In this document: piece after piece, positions 36,173 to 45,511 of the stretch
How the letters are laid out: each line of letters begins with the position of its first letter
Position numbering within the stretch: the stretch's first letter is position 1
Assembly (NCBI RefSeq): GCF_020176695.1
Contig: NZ_JAIWIA010000027.1
Location: 99,881-163,880 of the forward strand
Direction of reading: 5' to 3'
DNA from: Massilia sp. MS-15
Lineage (GTDB): Bacteria; Pseudomonadota; Gammaproteobacteria; Burkholderiales; Burkholderiaceae_D
DNA length: 64,000 nt
The notes under the pieces: generated by a model
Seen by the model: the letters and a program-made list of their open reading frames with translations, nothing else
The model's database searches: none
What the model was told of the DNA's origin: nothing
Made by a program: the position numbers and the translations under genes

Positions 36173-36751
36173 CTAGCGGAACGGCCGGCTGACGAAGCGC
36201 GAGCCGGCCAGCCCGAAGCGCCAGGGCACGTCGACCGCCTTCGAGATCCCGATGCGCGGCCCGGCCACCACGTCCAGCCCGGGCGCGGCCGGCAGCAGGG
36301 CGAAAGGGGGCAGCGCCAGCGCCATGCCGTTCAGGGCCCGGGTCACGCCCAGGGCCTGGCACAGCTTGCCGGGACCGGAACACAGCAGCCACGCGTCGTC
36401 GGCATCGCGGCGCTGGCGCATCAGGTCCAGCCCGGCCACCGGCTCGAGCGCGCGGATCAGGACCCCGGCGCCATGCCCTTCCTCCCGGCAGACGAAGTTC
36501 AGGCACCAGTGGATGCCGTAGGAACGGTAAACATAGGCATGGGCGGGCGGTCCGAACATCGACGCATTGCGCTCGGTGGGACCGGAAAAGGCGTGCGAGG
36601 CGGGGTCCTCGCGATCGTAGGCTTCGGTTTCGACGATGCGCCCGCCGACGCCGTCGACCAGCACCGTCACCCCGATCAGCTGGCGCGCGACCAGCTCCGC
36701 CGGCTGGGTGAAATCGATTCCCGCGATGGTCGATATTGTCGAAATGGCCAT
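36173..36751 (-). CDS. 3-methyladenine DNA glycosylase (AAG/MPG family)
   Basis: A 192-residue base-excision enzyme. Marks of the family are VGGRIVETEAYDREDPASHA, GPTERNASMFGPPAHAYVYR, YGIHWCLNFVC and GPGKLCQALGV. The catalytic glutamate is the one in IVETEAY. Typical alkyladenine glycosylases remove 3-methyladenine and hypoxanthine. It converges on the chemoreceptor gene, with 10 bases between, and has an independent promoter region shared with the HDOD gene. Confidence 0.92.
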   Translation of the reverse strand: MAISTISTIAGIDFTQPAELVARQLIGVTVLVDGVGGRIVETEAYDREDPASHAFSGPTERNASMFGPPAHAYVYRSYGIHWCLNFVCREEGHGAGVLIRALEPVAGLDLMRQRRDADDAWLLCSGPGKLCQALGVTRALNGMALALPPFALLPAAPGLDVVAGPRIGISKAVDVPWRFGLAGSRFVSRPFR

Positions 36752-36765
36752 GCGCGGATTCTAGC

Positions 36766-36824
36766 GTGTCGCCTGAACCGGTGTCGCTTTGGTGAAATTG
36801 ACACATAAGATGAATAGAGTGTCA
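36766..36824. promoter_or_regulatory. GTGTC boxes in the gap between the glycosylase and HDOD genes
   Basis: Four copies of GTGTC or its complement occur in 59 bases: GTGTCG at 36766 and at 36781, then TGACAC (36799-36804) and GTGTCA (36819-36824). The last two form an inverted repeat with 14 bases between arms. A TATAGT (36867-36872) lies downstream towards the HDOD gene. The regulator is unknown. Confidence 0.35.
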
Positions 36825-36908
36825 TCCCTTTTTCATTGCTTTGATGCAATATCGAGATGCCTCGGGTATAGTGGGACGCTCTTTTCGACGCCACCCAGTT
36901 CCGCGCCC

Positions 36909-37766
36909 ATGAATACCGTCGCCGATCCCCTTCCCCAGTTCGACCAGGTCGACGCCCTGATCAAGTCGATCCGCATTCCGCCGCGTCCGAGCCTGCTGGC
37001 CGACATGCAGCGCGAACTGGCATCGGAAGACCCGTCGCCCGACGCGATCGGCAGAATCGTGGCGAGCGACGTCGGCATGTCCGGCGCGCTGCTCAAGCTG
37101 GCCAATTCGTCGATCTACGGCGGCCGGCGCAAGGCCAAGTCGATCGAGCAGGCGATCCTGTTTCTCGGCATCAACCAGGTGGCGGCCATGATGACCGGCC
37201 TGCTGGCGCGCCAGGCGATTCCCGCCAACAGCGCCTCGCTGGCCAGCTTCTGGGACACCTCGACCCGCCGCGCCCAGGCCATGGTATTCCTGGCGCGCCG
37301 CCTGCGCATCGGCGAGCCGGACGTGGTCCATACCTTCGGCCTGTTCTGCGATACCGGCGTGCCGCTCCTGATCGAGCGCTTCGCCGACTACGCGGCCACC
37401 TACGCCGCCGCCTCGCTCGAGGCCGAGCGCCCGTTCACCGCGCTGGAAGAAGAGCGCCACCAGACCAGCCACGCCGCGGTCGGCTGCCTGCTGGCGCGCA
37501 ACTGGGGCCTGTCGGGCGATGTCGGCTGGGCCATCCTGCACCACCACGACGTCGGGGTGCTGGGCGACGAAGCCACGTCCGGCGCGGTGCGCTCGCTGGT
37601 CGCGCTCTCGCTGCTGGCGGAACACGCGCTGTGCCGCTACCAGGGCCATGCCGAATCGCTCGAGTGGAACAAGGGCGGCGCCGCCGCCTGCGCCTACCTC
37701 GGGCTGTCCGACGACGAGACGGCCGAACTGCTGGACGAGCTGGCGGAGGCGTTGCACGAGGAATGA
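36909..37766 (+). CDS. HDOD-domain protein
   Basis: A 285-residue cytosolic protein with an HDOD domain (about 15-215). Segments are IRIPPRPSLLADM, IVASDVGMSGALLKLANSSIYG, IEQAILFLGINQVAAMM and HAAVGCLLARNWGLSGDVGWAILHHHD. It has the HDOD fold without the paired metal motif of HD phosphodiesterases, so it is likely a signalling adaptor. Such proteins often act in motility or stress signalling. No attached receiver or GGDEF domain is present. The ATG at 36909 starts the family homology. Confidence 0.86.
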   Translation: MNTVADPLPQFDQVDALIKSIRIPPRPSLLADMQRELASEDPSPDAIGRIVASDVGMSGALLKLANSSIYGGRRKAKSIEQAILFLGINQVAAMMTGLLARQAIPANSASLASFWDTSTRRAQAMVFLARRLRIGEPDVVHTFGLFCDTGVPLLIERFADYAATYAAASLEAERPFTALEEERHQTSHAAVGCLLARNWGLSGDVGWAILHHHDVGVLGDEATSGAVRSLVALSLLAEHALCRYQGHAESLEWNKGGAAACAYLGLSDDETAELLDELAEALHEE

Positions 37767-37773
37767 CGCCGCT

Positions 37774-37810
37774 TTGACATCGCTCCGGCACAGGCGGATA
37801 CTGCCGCCTG
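37774..37810 (+). promoter_or_regulatory. candidate promoter with overlapping palindrome
   Basis: TTGACA (37774-37779), a 17-base spacer and GATACT (37797-37802) precede the lipoprotein gene at 37834. The palindrome CAGGCGG-N6-CCGCCTG (37791-37810) covers the -10 position, so a repressor could bind it. Confidence 0.45.
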
Positions 37811-37833
37811 TAAGTACGCCCCTGGAGTGAATC

Positions 37834-39012
37834 ATGAAGCGCATCGCCGTCCTGCTGTCCCTGTCCCTGTCACTGCTTGGCGGCTGCGCCAGCGTGCAGC
37901 CCCCCGCCGCCCCGCCGCCCCTGTTCGCCGATGCGCGCTTCGCGCCGCCGTCCGAAAAGATCGGCGCCGACGACCTGTTCACCCTGAGTCCCGCCATGCG
38001 CGCCTACCTGGACAGCGCGGCGTTTACGCGCCAGCTGCGCCAGCAGGGCCAGCGCCACGGCCTGGTCAACGCGCTGTACAGCAAGACCGACCTGAAGCTC
38101 GAATACGAATCCTCGCGCACCCGCACCGCCGCCGAGACCTTCGCCGACCGTTCCGGCAACTGCCTGTCGCTGGTGATCATGACGGCGGCCTTTGCCAAGG
38201 AACTCGGGATGCCGGTGCGCTTTCGCAGCGTGGACGTGGACAGCACCTGGAGCCGCACGGCCGGCCTGTACATGGCGAGCGCGCACGTCAACATCAGCCT
38301 GGGCAGCCGGCGCGAGAGCGGCTTGCGCAGCACCGACCAGGACGACATGCTGCTGGTCGACTTCATCCCGCAGGACGAAGCCGCGCGCATCCGCGCGCGC
38401 GAGCTGGACGAGCAGGACATCGTCGCGCTCTACCTGAACAACCGCGCGGCCGAGATGCTGGTGCAGGAGCGCCTCGACGACGCCTACTGGTGGGCGCGCG
38501 CGGCCGTGGCGCAGCGCCCCGGCATGGTGCCGGCCCTGAACACCCTGGCCGTGATCTACCAGCGCCACGGCGACCTGGCCCTGGCCGAGCAGACCTTCCG
38601 CGCCGCGCTCGAGCGCGAGCCGGAAAACATGACGGTGATGCGCAACCTGCAGCCGGTGCTGGCCACGCTCGGCAAGCAGCAGGAAGCGCAGGCGCTGGCG
38701 CAGCGCATCGCCAGCATCGAGCCCTTCCCGCCCTACTACCATTTCGACAAGGGCATGGTGGCGCTGCGCGAGGGCGACTATGGCAAGGCGCGCGAGCTGC
38801 TCGAACGCGAAGTCAGGCGCGCGCCCTACAACGACGAGTTCCGCTTCTGGCTCGGGGTGGCTCACCTGCGCCTGGGCGACCTCAAGCACGCGCGCGAGCA
38901 GATCGCCAAGGCGGTCGACACCAGCACGCGCCAGGAAACGCGGCAGGTCTATTCGGCCAAGCTGGCGCATCTGCGCCGGGTAGGCGCGGCCACCGGCACC
39001 ATGATCCGCTGA
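37834..39012 (+). CDS. lipoprotein with transglutaminase-like and TPR domains
   Basis: A 392-residue lipoprotein; the signal peptide ends LLGGCAS with acylated Cys18. The first half has a transglutaminase-like core, with Cys in DRSGNCLSLVIMTAAFAKELG and His in SAHVNISLG. The second half is tetratricopeptide repeats (for example ALNTLAVIYQRHGDLALAEQTFRAAL). Enzymes or peptide-binding proteins of this type are known, but the substrate cannot be inferred. It is anchored in the outer or inner membrane. Confidence 0.83.
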   Translation: MKRIAVLLSLSLSLLGGCASVQPPAAPPPLFADARFAPPSEKIGADDLFTLSPAMRAYLDSAAFTRQLRQQGQRHGLVNALYSKTDLKLEYESSRTRTAAETFADRSGNCLSLVIMTAAFAKELGMPVRFRSVDVDSTWSRTAGLYMASAHVNISLGSRRESGLRSTDQDDMLLVDFIPQDEAARIRARELDEQDIVALYLNNRAAEMLVQERLDDAYWWARAAVAQRPGMVPALNTLAVIYQRHGDLALAEQTFRAALEREPENMTVMRNLQPVLATLGKQQEAQALAQRIASIEPFPPYYHFDKGMVALREGDYGKARELLEREVRRAPYNDEFRFWLGVAHLRLGDLKHAREQIAKAVDTSTRQETRQVYSAKLAHLRRVGAATGTMIR

Positions 39013-39030
39013 GCTGACGCCGGCCCAGCC

Positions 39031-39567
39031 CTAGAACAGGGCCGCCTGCGCCGCAGGATGTTCCTCCCGCGGCTCGGCCAGCCGACGCCACACCGCAAGC
39101 TTCTGCGCGAAGCCCAGCGCCATGTGCGCGGGCGAACTCGATGGCAGCACCAGGGTGCGGTAGCCGGCCGCCGCGAACTGCGCGGCGAACTTGCCCGCGG
39201 CCTGGCCATTGAAGCCCACCGTCGCCAGCGCCGGACACAGGCTGCGCAGGCGGTCGAAGTCGTTGGCGGCCGGCTTGCGGATGGCGGAGTCGAGGCTGCC
39301 CTCGCGCTCGCAGCCGGCCAGCACATCCCACAGGCCACAGCCGTGCGCCAGCAGGCGCGGCAGGCGTTCTTCGTAGGGCAGGCTGGCCAGGTCTTCCTTG
39401 AGCACCGCCGAGATGAGCGGCCAGAACTGGTTGCGCGGGTGCGCATAGTAGCGCCCCGCCGCGAGCGAGGCCGCGCCAGGGAAGCTGCCAAGGACGAGCA
39501 CGCGCGTGTCCGGCGCGAGGACCGGGGCCAGGCCGGTCAGGATGGGGGAGGAGCTGGAAGTCGCCAT
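39031..39567 (-). CDS. DNA-deoxyinosine (hypoxanthine) glycosylase, UDG superfamily
   Basis: A 178-residue base-excision glycosylase of the UDG family-6 type. Motif 1 is VLVLGSFPGAASLAAG, followed by YYAHPRNQFWPLI. The substrate pocket region GCGLWDVLAGC and motif 2 LVLPSSSPAHM are present. These enzymes excise hypoxanthine rather than uracil. The ATG at 39567 starts homology. A strong terminator of the efflux operon lies immediately upstream. Confidence 0.88.
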   Translation of the reverse strand: MATSSSSPILTGLAPVLAPDTRVLVLGSFPGAASLAAGRYYAHPRNQFWPLISAVLKEDLASLPYEERLPRLLAHGCGLWDVLAGCEREGSLDSAIRKPAANDFDRLRSLCPALATVGFNGQAAGKFAAQFAAAGYRTLVLPSSSPAHMALGFAQKLAVWRRLAEPREEHPAAQAALF

Positions 39568-39588
39568 GCCACGATTGTAGCGGCCACG

Positions 39589-39622
39589 AAAAAAGGCGGC
39601 GGGCACGGCTGCACCCGCCGCC
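39589..39622 (-). terminator. Rho-independent terminator of the efflux operon
   Basis: On the minus strand GGCGGCGGG and CCCGCCGCC pair with a 10-base loop, followed directly by six T. It stands about 17 bases after the outer-membrane-factor stop and just before the next gene, so it separates the two units cleanly. Confidence 0.88.
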
Positions 39623-39638
39623 AAGGACAGAACCGGTA

Positions 39639-41129
39639 TCAGCGCTGGGCCAGGCCGGGGCCGGGGCCGGCATCGGGCGCCGGGTCCCAGCCCCCGCCCA
39701 GCGCCCGGACCAGGGCCACCGTCGCCAGCGCCCGCTCACCGCGCAGCTGCACCGCGCTGCGTTCGACGGCCGCCAGGTTGCGCTGCGCATCGAGCAGTTC
39801 CAGGTAGCTGGAGCGGCCCGCGTCATACAGCTTTTGCGCCAGGCTGGCCGAACGCTGCGCCGCCAGCCGCGCCGCCTCGATCTGCCCGGCCTGGCCGGAC
39901 AGGATGCGCAGGCCGGCCAGGTTGTCCTCGACCTCGGCAAAGGCCGCGAGCACGCTCTGGCGGTAGGCGCCCACCGACTCTTCCAGCGCCCCTTCGCTGC
40001 GTTCCACATTGGCGCGGTTGCGCCCACCGTCGATCAGCGGCATCGTTCCCAGCAGGCCCAGCACCCAGGAACGGCTGCTCCACCTGAACACTTCCGACAC
40101 GGCGCCGCCGACGCCGCCCCCGGCCGCACTGATGTTCAGCGACGGGAACATGGCGCCGCGCGCCACGCCGATGCGGGCGTTCTCCGCTTCCATCGCGCGC
40201 TGGGCGGCATGGATGTCGGGACGGCGCTCCAGCAGCGACGATGGCAGGCCGGCCGGAATCGCGGGCAGCGCCGTCGCCGCCGGGAGCGGGCTGTTGCCGG
40301 CCACGTAGCTGGACGCCGGCTTGCCCAGCAGGACCGCCAGCGCATGCTCGGCGCTGGCGCGCTGGCGCTGCAGGCCGAGCGCTTCGGCGCGGGCCGTCGC
40401 CAGTTCGGTGCGGGCACGCGACAGGTCGAATTCACCGATGTCGCCCAGGTCGAAGCGGCGCTGCGTCACCGCCACCGATTCCTCGCGCAGGCGCACGGTG
40501 CGCTCCACCGTTTCCAGTTCGGCGTCGAGGGCGCGCAGGCGGAACCAGGTCTGGGCCACGTCCGCCTGCAAGGCCAGCAGCACCGAGCGGTAGTTGGCCT
40601 CGATCGTCGCCGCATCGCTGCGGGCCGCCGACACGTTCGCCGCCACGCGGCCGAACAGGTCCACCTCGTAGCTGGCGCTGAGGCTCGCCGTGTAGCGCGT
40701 TAGCGGCTGGACCGGGGCGCCTTGCTGCATGCCGCTTTCCAGGGCCGCGGGGCGGGCCCGCTGGGCACCAATGCCGAGGCCGACCTGCGGCGCGCGCTCG
40801 CTGGCGGCGATGCCGGCGATCGCCCTCGCCTGCCTGACGCGGCTGGCCGCCACCGCCAGCTTGGCGTTGTTGGCGCCCGCTTCCTCGATCAGGGCAGTGA
40901 GCGCCGGATCCCCGAAGGCCAGCCACCACTGGCCGCGCGGCTGCTGCCCGGCCGGCTGTGCAGGCTTCCAGCGCGATGCCTCGCTGCCATCCAGTTCGGT
41001 GGGCAGCTGCGACTCGCGGAATGCCGCCGGCATCTCGATGGCCGGCTGCCGGAACTCCGGCGTGGCGCAGGCCGTCAGCAGCAGGGCGGCCAGCAGCGGG
41101 GCCACGCCCCTTGCGATCATGCTGTTCAT
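39639..41129 (-). CDS. RND efflux outer-membrane factor, NodT family lipoprotein
   Basis: Outer-membrane channel of the efflux pump, 496 residues. The lipoprotein signal ends LLLTACATPEF with acylated Cys21. The OEP (TolC-like) repeat domains follow, with QWWLAFGDPAL, GNAKLAVAASRVRQARA-like helices and SYEVDLFGRVAANVSAARS. It matches the OpcM/OprC position in Burkholderia ceo/bpe operons. It starts one base after the permease gene ends. Confidence 0.94.
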   Translation of the reverse strand: MNSMIARGVAPLLAALLLTACATPEFRQPAIEMPAAFRESQLPTELDGSEASRWKPAQPAGQQPRGQWWLAFGDPALTALIEEAGANNAKLAVAASRVRQARAIAGIAASERAPQVGLGIGAQRARPAALESGMQQGAPVQPLTRYTASLSASYEVDLFGRVAANVSAARSDAATIEANYRSVLLALQADVAQTWFRLRALDAELETVERTVRLREESVAVTQRRFDLGDIGEFDLSRARTELATARAEALGLQRQRASAEHALAVLLGKPASSYVAGNSPLPAATALPAIPAGLPSSLLERRPDIHAAQRAMEAENARIGVARGAMFPSLNISAAGGGVGGAVSEVFRWSSRSWVLGLLGTMPLIDGGRNRANVERSEGALEESVGAYRQSVLAAFAEVEDNLAGLRILSGQAGQIEAARLAAQRSASLAQKLYDAGRSSYLELLDAQRNLAAVERSAVQLRGERALATVALVRALGGGWDPAPDAGPGPGLAQR

Positions 41130-41130
41130 C

Positions 41131-44100
41131 TCAATGCACTCCTTCCAGGTCCAGGACCGGCGCTTTCGCTACCGGCGCTTTTTTCTCGAAACGCTTGCCG
41201 AGCGTGCGCAGCAGGACGTAGAACAGCGGCGTCAGGAACAGGCCGAAGAAAGTCACGCCCAGCATGCCGGCGAACACGGCGACACCCATCGCATGGCGCA
41301 TCTCGGCGCCGGCGCCGCTCGAGAACACCAGCGGCACCACACCCATGATGAAGGCGATCGAGGTCATCAGGATCGGACGCAGGCGCAGGCGCGATGCTTC
41401 CAGCGCGGCCTCGAACACGCTGCGGCCGTGGTCTTCCAGCTCGCGCGCGAATTCCACGATCAGGATCGCGTTCTTGGAGGCCAGGCCCACCAGCACGAAC
41501 AGGGCGATCTGGGTGAAGATGTTGTTGTCGCCGCCGGTCAGCCTGACGCCCGCCAGCGCGCACAGGATCGACATCGGCACGATCAGGATCACCGCCAGCG
41601 GCAGGGTCCAGCTCTCGTACTGGGCGGCCAGCACCAGGAACACCAGCAGCACGCACAGCGGGAACACGTAGACCATGGTGTTACCGGCCAGGAGCTCCTG
41701 GTAGGTCAGCTCGGTCCATTCGTAGGCGATCCCCTTCGGCAGGGTTTCCCTGGCCAGCCCCTCCATGATGGCCCGGGCCTGGCCGGACGACACCCCCGGC
41801 GCCGCACCGCCGTTGATGTCGGCCGCCACGTAGTTGTTGTAGCGCTGGACGCGGTCCGGGCCATAGCTGTCCTTCAGCCGCATCAGCGAGGACAGCGGGA
41901 TCATCTCGCCCCTGTCGTTGCGCACCTTCAGCTGGGCGATCTGCTCGGGCTGCGAGCGGAACTGGGCATCGGCCTGTACCCGCACCTGGTAGGTGCGGCC
42001 AAACTGGTTGAAATCGTTCACGTACAGCGAGCCCAGGTTCACCTGCAGGGTCTGGTAAATGGTGGCCAGCGGCACGCCGAGCTGCTTGGCCTTGACCCGG
42101 TCGACGTCCGCGAACAGCTGCGGCACGTTGATCTGGTAGCTCGAGAACACGCCCGCCAGCTGCGGCGTGCCCCAGGCCTTGGCCTGCAGCGCCTGCGTGG
42201 CCTTGTACAGTTCGTCGTAGCCGAGATTGCCGCGGTCTTCCAGCATCAGCTTGAAGCCGCCGGTGGTGCCCAGGCCGTTCACCGGCGGTGGCGGCAGCAC
42301 CATCACGAAGGCATCCTCCACCGCGCCCATGCGCCGGTTGATCTCCGCGGCGATGGCCTCGGCCGTCTGCCCGGGTTGACCCTTGCGTTCGCTGAAGGGC
42401 TTCAGGCCGGTGAACACGATGCCGGCGTTCGGCGCATTGGTAAAGCCGTTGATCGACAGGCCCGGGAAGGCGATCGAGGATTCCACCCCCGGGATCTCCC
42501 TGGCGATGGCCGACATCTTGCGGATCACTTCATCGGTGCGGTCGAGCGAGGCGGCGTCCGGCAGCTGGGCGAAGCCGATCAGGTAGCCCTTGTCCTGGGC
42601 CGGCACGAAGCCCGGCGGCACCACCTTGAACATGAACACCGCGGCGATGCCCAGCACCAGGTAGACGCCCAGCGTCGCGCTCTTGCGGCGCAGGACGGTC
42701 CGCACGCCGCCTTCGTAGCGGTGCGAGGCGCGGCCGAAGAAGCGGTTGAAGGCGGCGAAGAAGCGGCCCAGCACCCGGTCCATGGCGCGTGTCAGGCGGT
42801 CCTTCGGAGCGTCGTGTGCTTTCAGGAGTGCGGCCGACATGGCCGGGGCAAGGGTCAGCGAAACAAAGGCCGAGATCACGGTCGAGATCGCGATGGTGAG
42901 CGCGAACTGGCGGTAGAACTGCCCGGTCAGGCCCGAGACAAAGGCGATCGGCACGAACACGGCGCACAGCACCAGGGCGATCGCGATGATCGGGCCCGAG
43001 ACTTCCTTCATGGCCTGGATGGTGGCGTCATGCGGCGACAGGCCGTTGCCGATGTTGCGCTCGACGTTTTCCACCACCACGATGGCGTCGTCGACCACGA
43101 TGCCGATCGCCAGCACCAGCCCGAACAGCGACAGGGTATTGATCGAGAAGCCGAACATCAGCATCACGGCGAAGGTGCCGACCACCGACACCGGCACCGC
43201 CAGCAGCGGGATGATCGAGGCGCGCCAGGTCTGCAGGAAAACGATCACGACCAGGGCCACCAGCACCACGGCTTCCAGCAAGGTCTTGATGACGGAGTCG
43301 ATCGACTCGCGCACGAACTGGGTCGGATCGTACACGATGCTGTACTCGACGCCTTCCGGAAAGTCTTTCGACAAGGTTTCCATCGTGGCGCGTACATCCT
43401 GGGACAGCTGCAGCGCGTTGGCGTTCGGCGCTTCGAAAATAGGGATCGCCACCGCCGGCTTGTTGTTGAGCAGCGAGCGCAGCGCGTAGGAGCTGGAACC
43501 CATCTCGAGGCGCGCCACATCCTTCAGGCGCGTGACCGCGCCATCCTCGCCGGCCTTGACCACGATGTCGCCGAATTCCTCGACGCTGGACAGGCGGCCC
43601 TGGGTGTTGACGGTCAGCTGGAACTCGGCTTCCCTGCTCGGTCCCTGGCCGACCACGCCGGCCGCGACCTGCACGTTCTGCTCGCGGATGGCGCTGACGA
43701 CGTCGCCAGCGGTCAGGCTGCGCGCCGCCACCTTCTGCGGATCGAGCCAGACCCGCATCGCGTAGTCGCCCGAGCCGAACAGCTGGACCTCGCCCATGCC
43801 ATCCAGGCGCGCCAGCTGGTCCTTGATGTTGAGCACCGCGTAGTTGCGCAGGTACAGGTCGTCGTAGCGGCCGCTGGGGGAATTCAGGTGCACCACCATG
43901 GTCAGGTTCGGCGAACTCTTGACGGTGGTGACGCCGATCTGGCGCACCTCCTCCGGCAGGCGCGGCAGCGCGCGCTGCACCCGGTTCTGCACCTGGCTCT
44001 CGGCGCGGTCGATGTCGGTGCCGATCGCGAAGGTCAAGGTCAGGGCCAGGGCGCCGTCCGAGGTGTTCTGGGAGCTCATGTAGAGCATGTCCTCGATGCC

Positions 44101-44316
44101 GTTGATCTGCTCTTCCAGCGGCGCGGCCACGGTTTCGGCGATCACCTTGGGGTTGGCGCCCGGGTACTGGGCGCGCACCACCACCGACGGCGGCACCACC
44201 TCGGGGTACTCGGACACGGGCAGCTGGAAGATCGCGATCAGGCCGGCGACAAAGACAAGCACCGACAGCACGACCGCGAAGATCGGCTTGTCGACGAAGA
44301 AGCGGGAGAAGTTCAT
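41131..44316 (-). CDS. RND multidrug efflux permease (HAE1 family)
   Basis: The inner-membrane pump, 1061 residues with 12 transmembrane helices and two large periplasmic loops. The proton-relay aspartates lie in LVLAIGIVVDDAIVVVENV. The N-terminus MNFSRFFVDKPIFAVVLSVL and the PISEYP-like LPVSEYPEV are typical of the MexF/CeoB/BpeF branch. The start at 44316 is chosen because the frame extends only into the adaptor gene upstream. Likely substrates by similarity to that branch include chloramphenicol, trimethoprim and fluoroquinolones; none is shown here. Confidence 0.95.
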   Translation of the reverse strand: MNFSRFFVDKPIFAVVLSVLVFVAGLIAIFQLPVSEYPEVVPPSVVVRAQYPGANPKVIAETVAAPLEEQINGIEDMLYMSSQNTSDGALALTLTFAIGTDIDRAESQVQNRVQRALPRLPEEVRQIGVTTVKSSPNLTMVVHLNSPSGRYDDLYLRNYAVLNIKDQLARLDGMGEVQLFGSGDYAMRVWLDPQKVAARSLTAGDVVSAIREQNVQVAAGVVGQGPSREAEFQLTVNTQGRLSSVEEFGDIVVKAGEDGAVTRLKDVARLEMGSSSYALRSLLNNKPAVAIPIFEAPNANALQLSQDVRATMETLSKDFPEGVEYSIVYDPTQFVRESIDSVIKTLLEAVVLVALVVIVFLQTWRASIIPLLAVPVSVVGTFAVMLMFGFSINTLSLFGLVLAIGIVVDDAIVVVENVERNIGNGLSPHDATIQAMKEVSGPIIAIALVLCAVFVPIAFVSGLTGQFYRQFALTIAISTVISAFVSLTLAPAMSAALLKAHDAPKDRLTRAMDRVLGRFFAAFNRFFGRASHRYEGGVRTVLRRKSATLGVYLVLGIAAVFMFKVVPPGFVPAQDKGYLIGFAQLPDAASLDRTDEVIRKMSAIAREIPGVESSIAFPGLSINGFTNAPNAGIVFTGLKPFSERKGQPGQTAEAIAAEINRRMGAVEDAFVMVLPPPPVNGLGTTGGFKLMLEDRGNLGYDELYKATQALQAKAWGTPQLAGVFSSYQINVPQLFADVDRVKAKQLGVPLATIYQTLQVNLGSLYVNDFNQFGRTYQVRVQADAQFRSQPEQIAQLKVRNDRGEMIPLSSLMRLKDSYGPDRVQRYNNYVAADINGGAAPGVSSGQARAIMEGLARETLPKGIAYEWTELTYQELLAGNTMVYVFPLCVLLVFLVLAAQYESWTLPLAVILIVPMSILCALAGVRLTGGDNNIFTQIALFVLVGLASKNAILIVEFARELEDHGRSVFEAALEASRLRLRPILMTSIAFIMGVVPLVFSSGAGAEMRHAMGVAVFAGMLGVTFFGLFLTPLFYVLLRTLGKRFEKKAPVAKAPVLDLEGVH

Positions 44317-44320
44317 GTGC

Positions 44321-45511
44321 TTACTCCTTGGCGGCATGCAGGGCCAGCGTCGCGCCATCCCGGGCGGCAAGCGCGGCATCCATCGGTACGATCTGCGGCG
44401 TGACCGGCGCGCCGGGACGCACCCGCTGCAGGCCGCCCACGACGATCTTCTCGCCGGCTTTCAGGCCCGAGCGCACCACGCGCATGCCGTCCACCACCGG
44501 GCCAAGCTGGACCGGGCGGTACTCGGCCTTGCCGTCGCTGCCGACCACCACCACGAACTTGCGGCTCTGGTCGGTGCCCACGGCGCGGTCGTTGATCACG
44601 ATGCGCGGCTCGGCCACGCCGCTGCCCACCTGCACGCGGACGAACAGGCCGGGCGCCAGCGCGCGCTCCGGATTGGCCAGTACGGCGCGCATGCGCACGC
44701 TGCCGGTGCGGGCATCGAGCTGGTTGTCGACGAATTCGAGCTTGCCTGCATGCGGGAAGCCTTCTTCGTTGACCAGGCCCACCTTCACCACCGCGTCCCG
44801 GTCGCGCCGGGCGCCGACGCGCAGGTAGGTCTGTTCGTCGCCGTCGAAGCTGGCGTAGATGCGGTCCAGCGAGACCACCGAGGTGAGCACGGCGCTGGCG
44901 TCGACCAGGTTGCCGAGGGTGATCTCGGCCTTCGAGACGCGGCCATCGATCGGCGCGGTGACGCGGGTATAGGCCAGGTTCAGGCGCGCCGCCTCGTGCT
45001 GGGCCTGGGCGGCGCGGGCGCTGGCCTCGAGTTCCTTGTGGGCGGCCGCCTTTTCGTCGAACTCGCGCTGGGCGATGGCCTTGTCTTCCAGCAGGCGTTC
45101 GGCGCGCTGCAGTTCCAGGCGCGCCAGGTCGGCGCGGGCGCGGGCCGCGCCGGCGGCGGCGCCGGCACGGTCGGCTTCGGCCTGGTAGGGGCGCGGGTCG
45201 ATCGTGAACAGCAGCGCGCCCTTCTTCACGTCGGCACCAGGGCGGAAATGGACGGCGGTGATGTAGCCGCTCACGCGCGGCCGGATCTCGACCACCTCCA
45301 CCGCTTCCAGGCGGCCCGAGAATTCCTGGGTCTCGGCGACCGGCTTCTCGATCACCAGCGCGGCCGATACCGGCGGCGGCGGCGGTGCGGCGGCGCCGGC
45401 CTGGCTGTTGGCGTCGGCGCAGCCGGCAAGCACCGTACCGGCCAGGCCGGCGGCGGCGAGCAGGCCGGCGAGTGTCGTGAGACTGCCCATCCTGTGTAGT
45501 TGCTTAATCAT
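44321..45511 (-). CDS. RND efflux periplasmic adaptor
   Basis: Membrane-fusion protein of 396 residues that links pump and outer-membrane channel. The signal peptide ends TVLAGCAD, a lipobox. Barrel-sandwich and coiled-coil segments are seen: GYITAVHFRPGADVKKGALLF and a helical hairpin rich in Ala/Glu/Arg (about 105-165). The beta-barrel has RIYASFDGDEQTYLRV. The start is set at the ATG 45511 because AAAGG lies six bases before it. A TTG at 45517 is the alternative. Confidence 0.94.
   Translation of the reverse strand: MIKQLHRMGSLTTLAGLLAAAGLAGTVLAGCADANSQAGAAAPPPPPVSAALVIEKPVAETQEFSGRLEAVEVVEIRPRVSGYITAVHFRPGADVKKGALLFTIDPRPYQAEADRAGAAAGAARARADLARLELQRAERLLEDKAIAQREFDEKAAAHKELEASARAAQAQHEAARLNLAYTRVTAPIDGRVSKAEITLGNLVDASAVLTSVVSLDRIYASFDGDEQTYLRVGARRDRDAVVKVGLVNEEGFPHAGKLEFVDNQLDARTGSVRMRAVLANPERALAPGLFVRVQVGSGVAEPRIVINDRAVGTDQSRKFVVVVGSDGKAEYRPVQLGPVVDGMRVVRSGLKAGEKIVVGGLQRVRPGAPVTPQIVPMDAALAARDGATLALHAAKE

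Noticed and set aside
40729..44403. A plus-strand open frame of about 1220 codons opposite the RND permease
   Set aside because: Fully antisense to the permease and part of the outer-membrane factor, with a His/Gln/Arg-rich composition and no recognisable fold.
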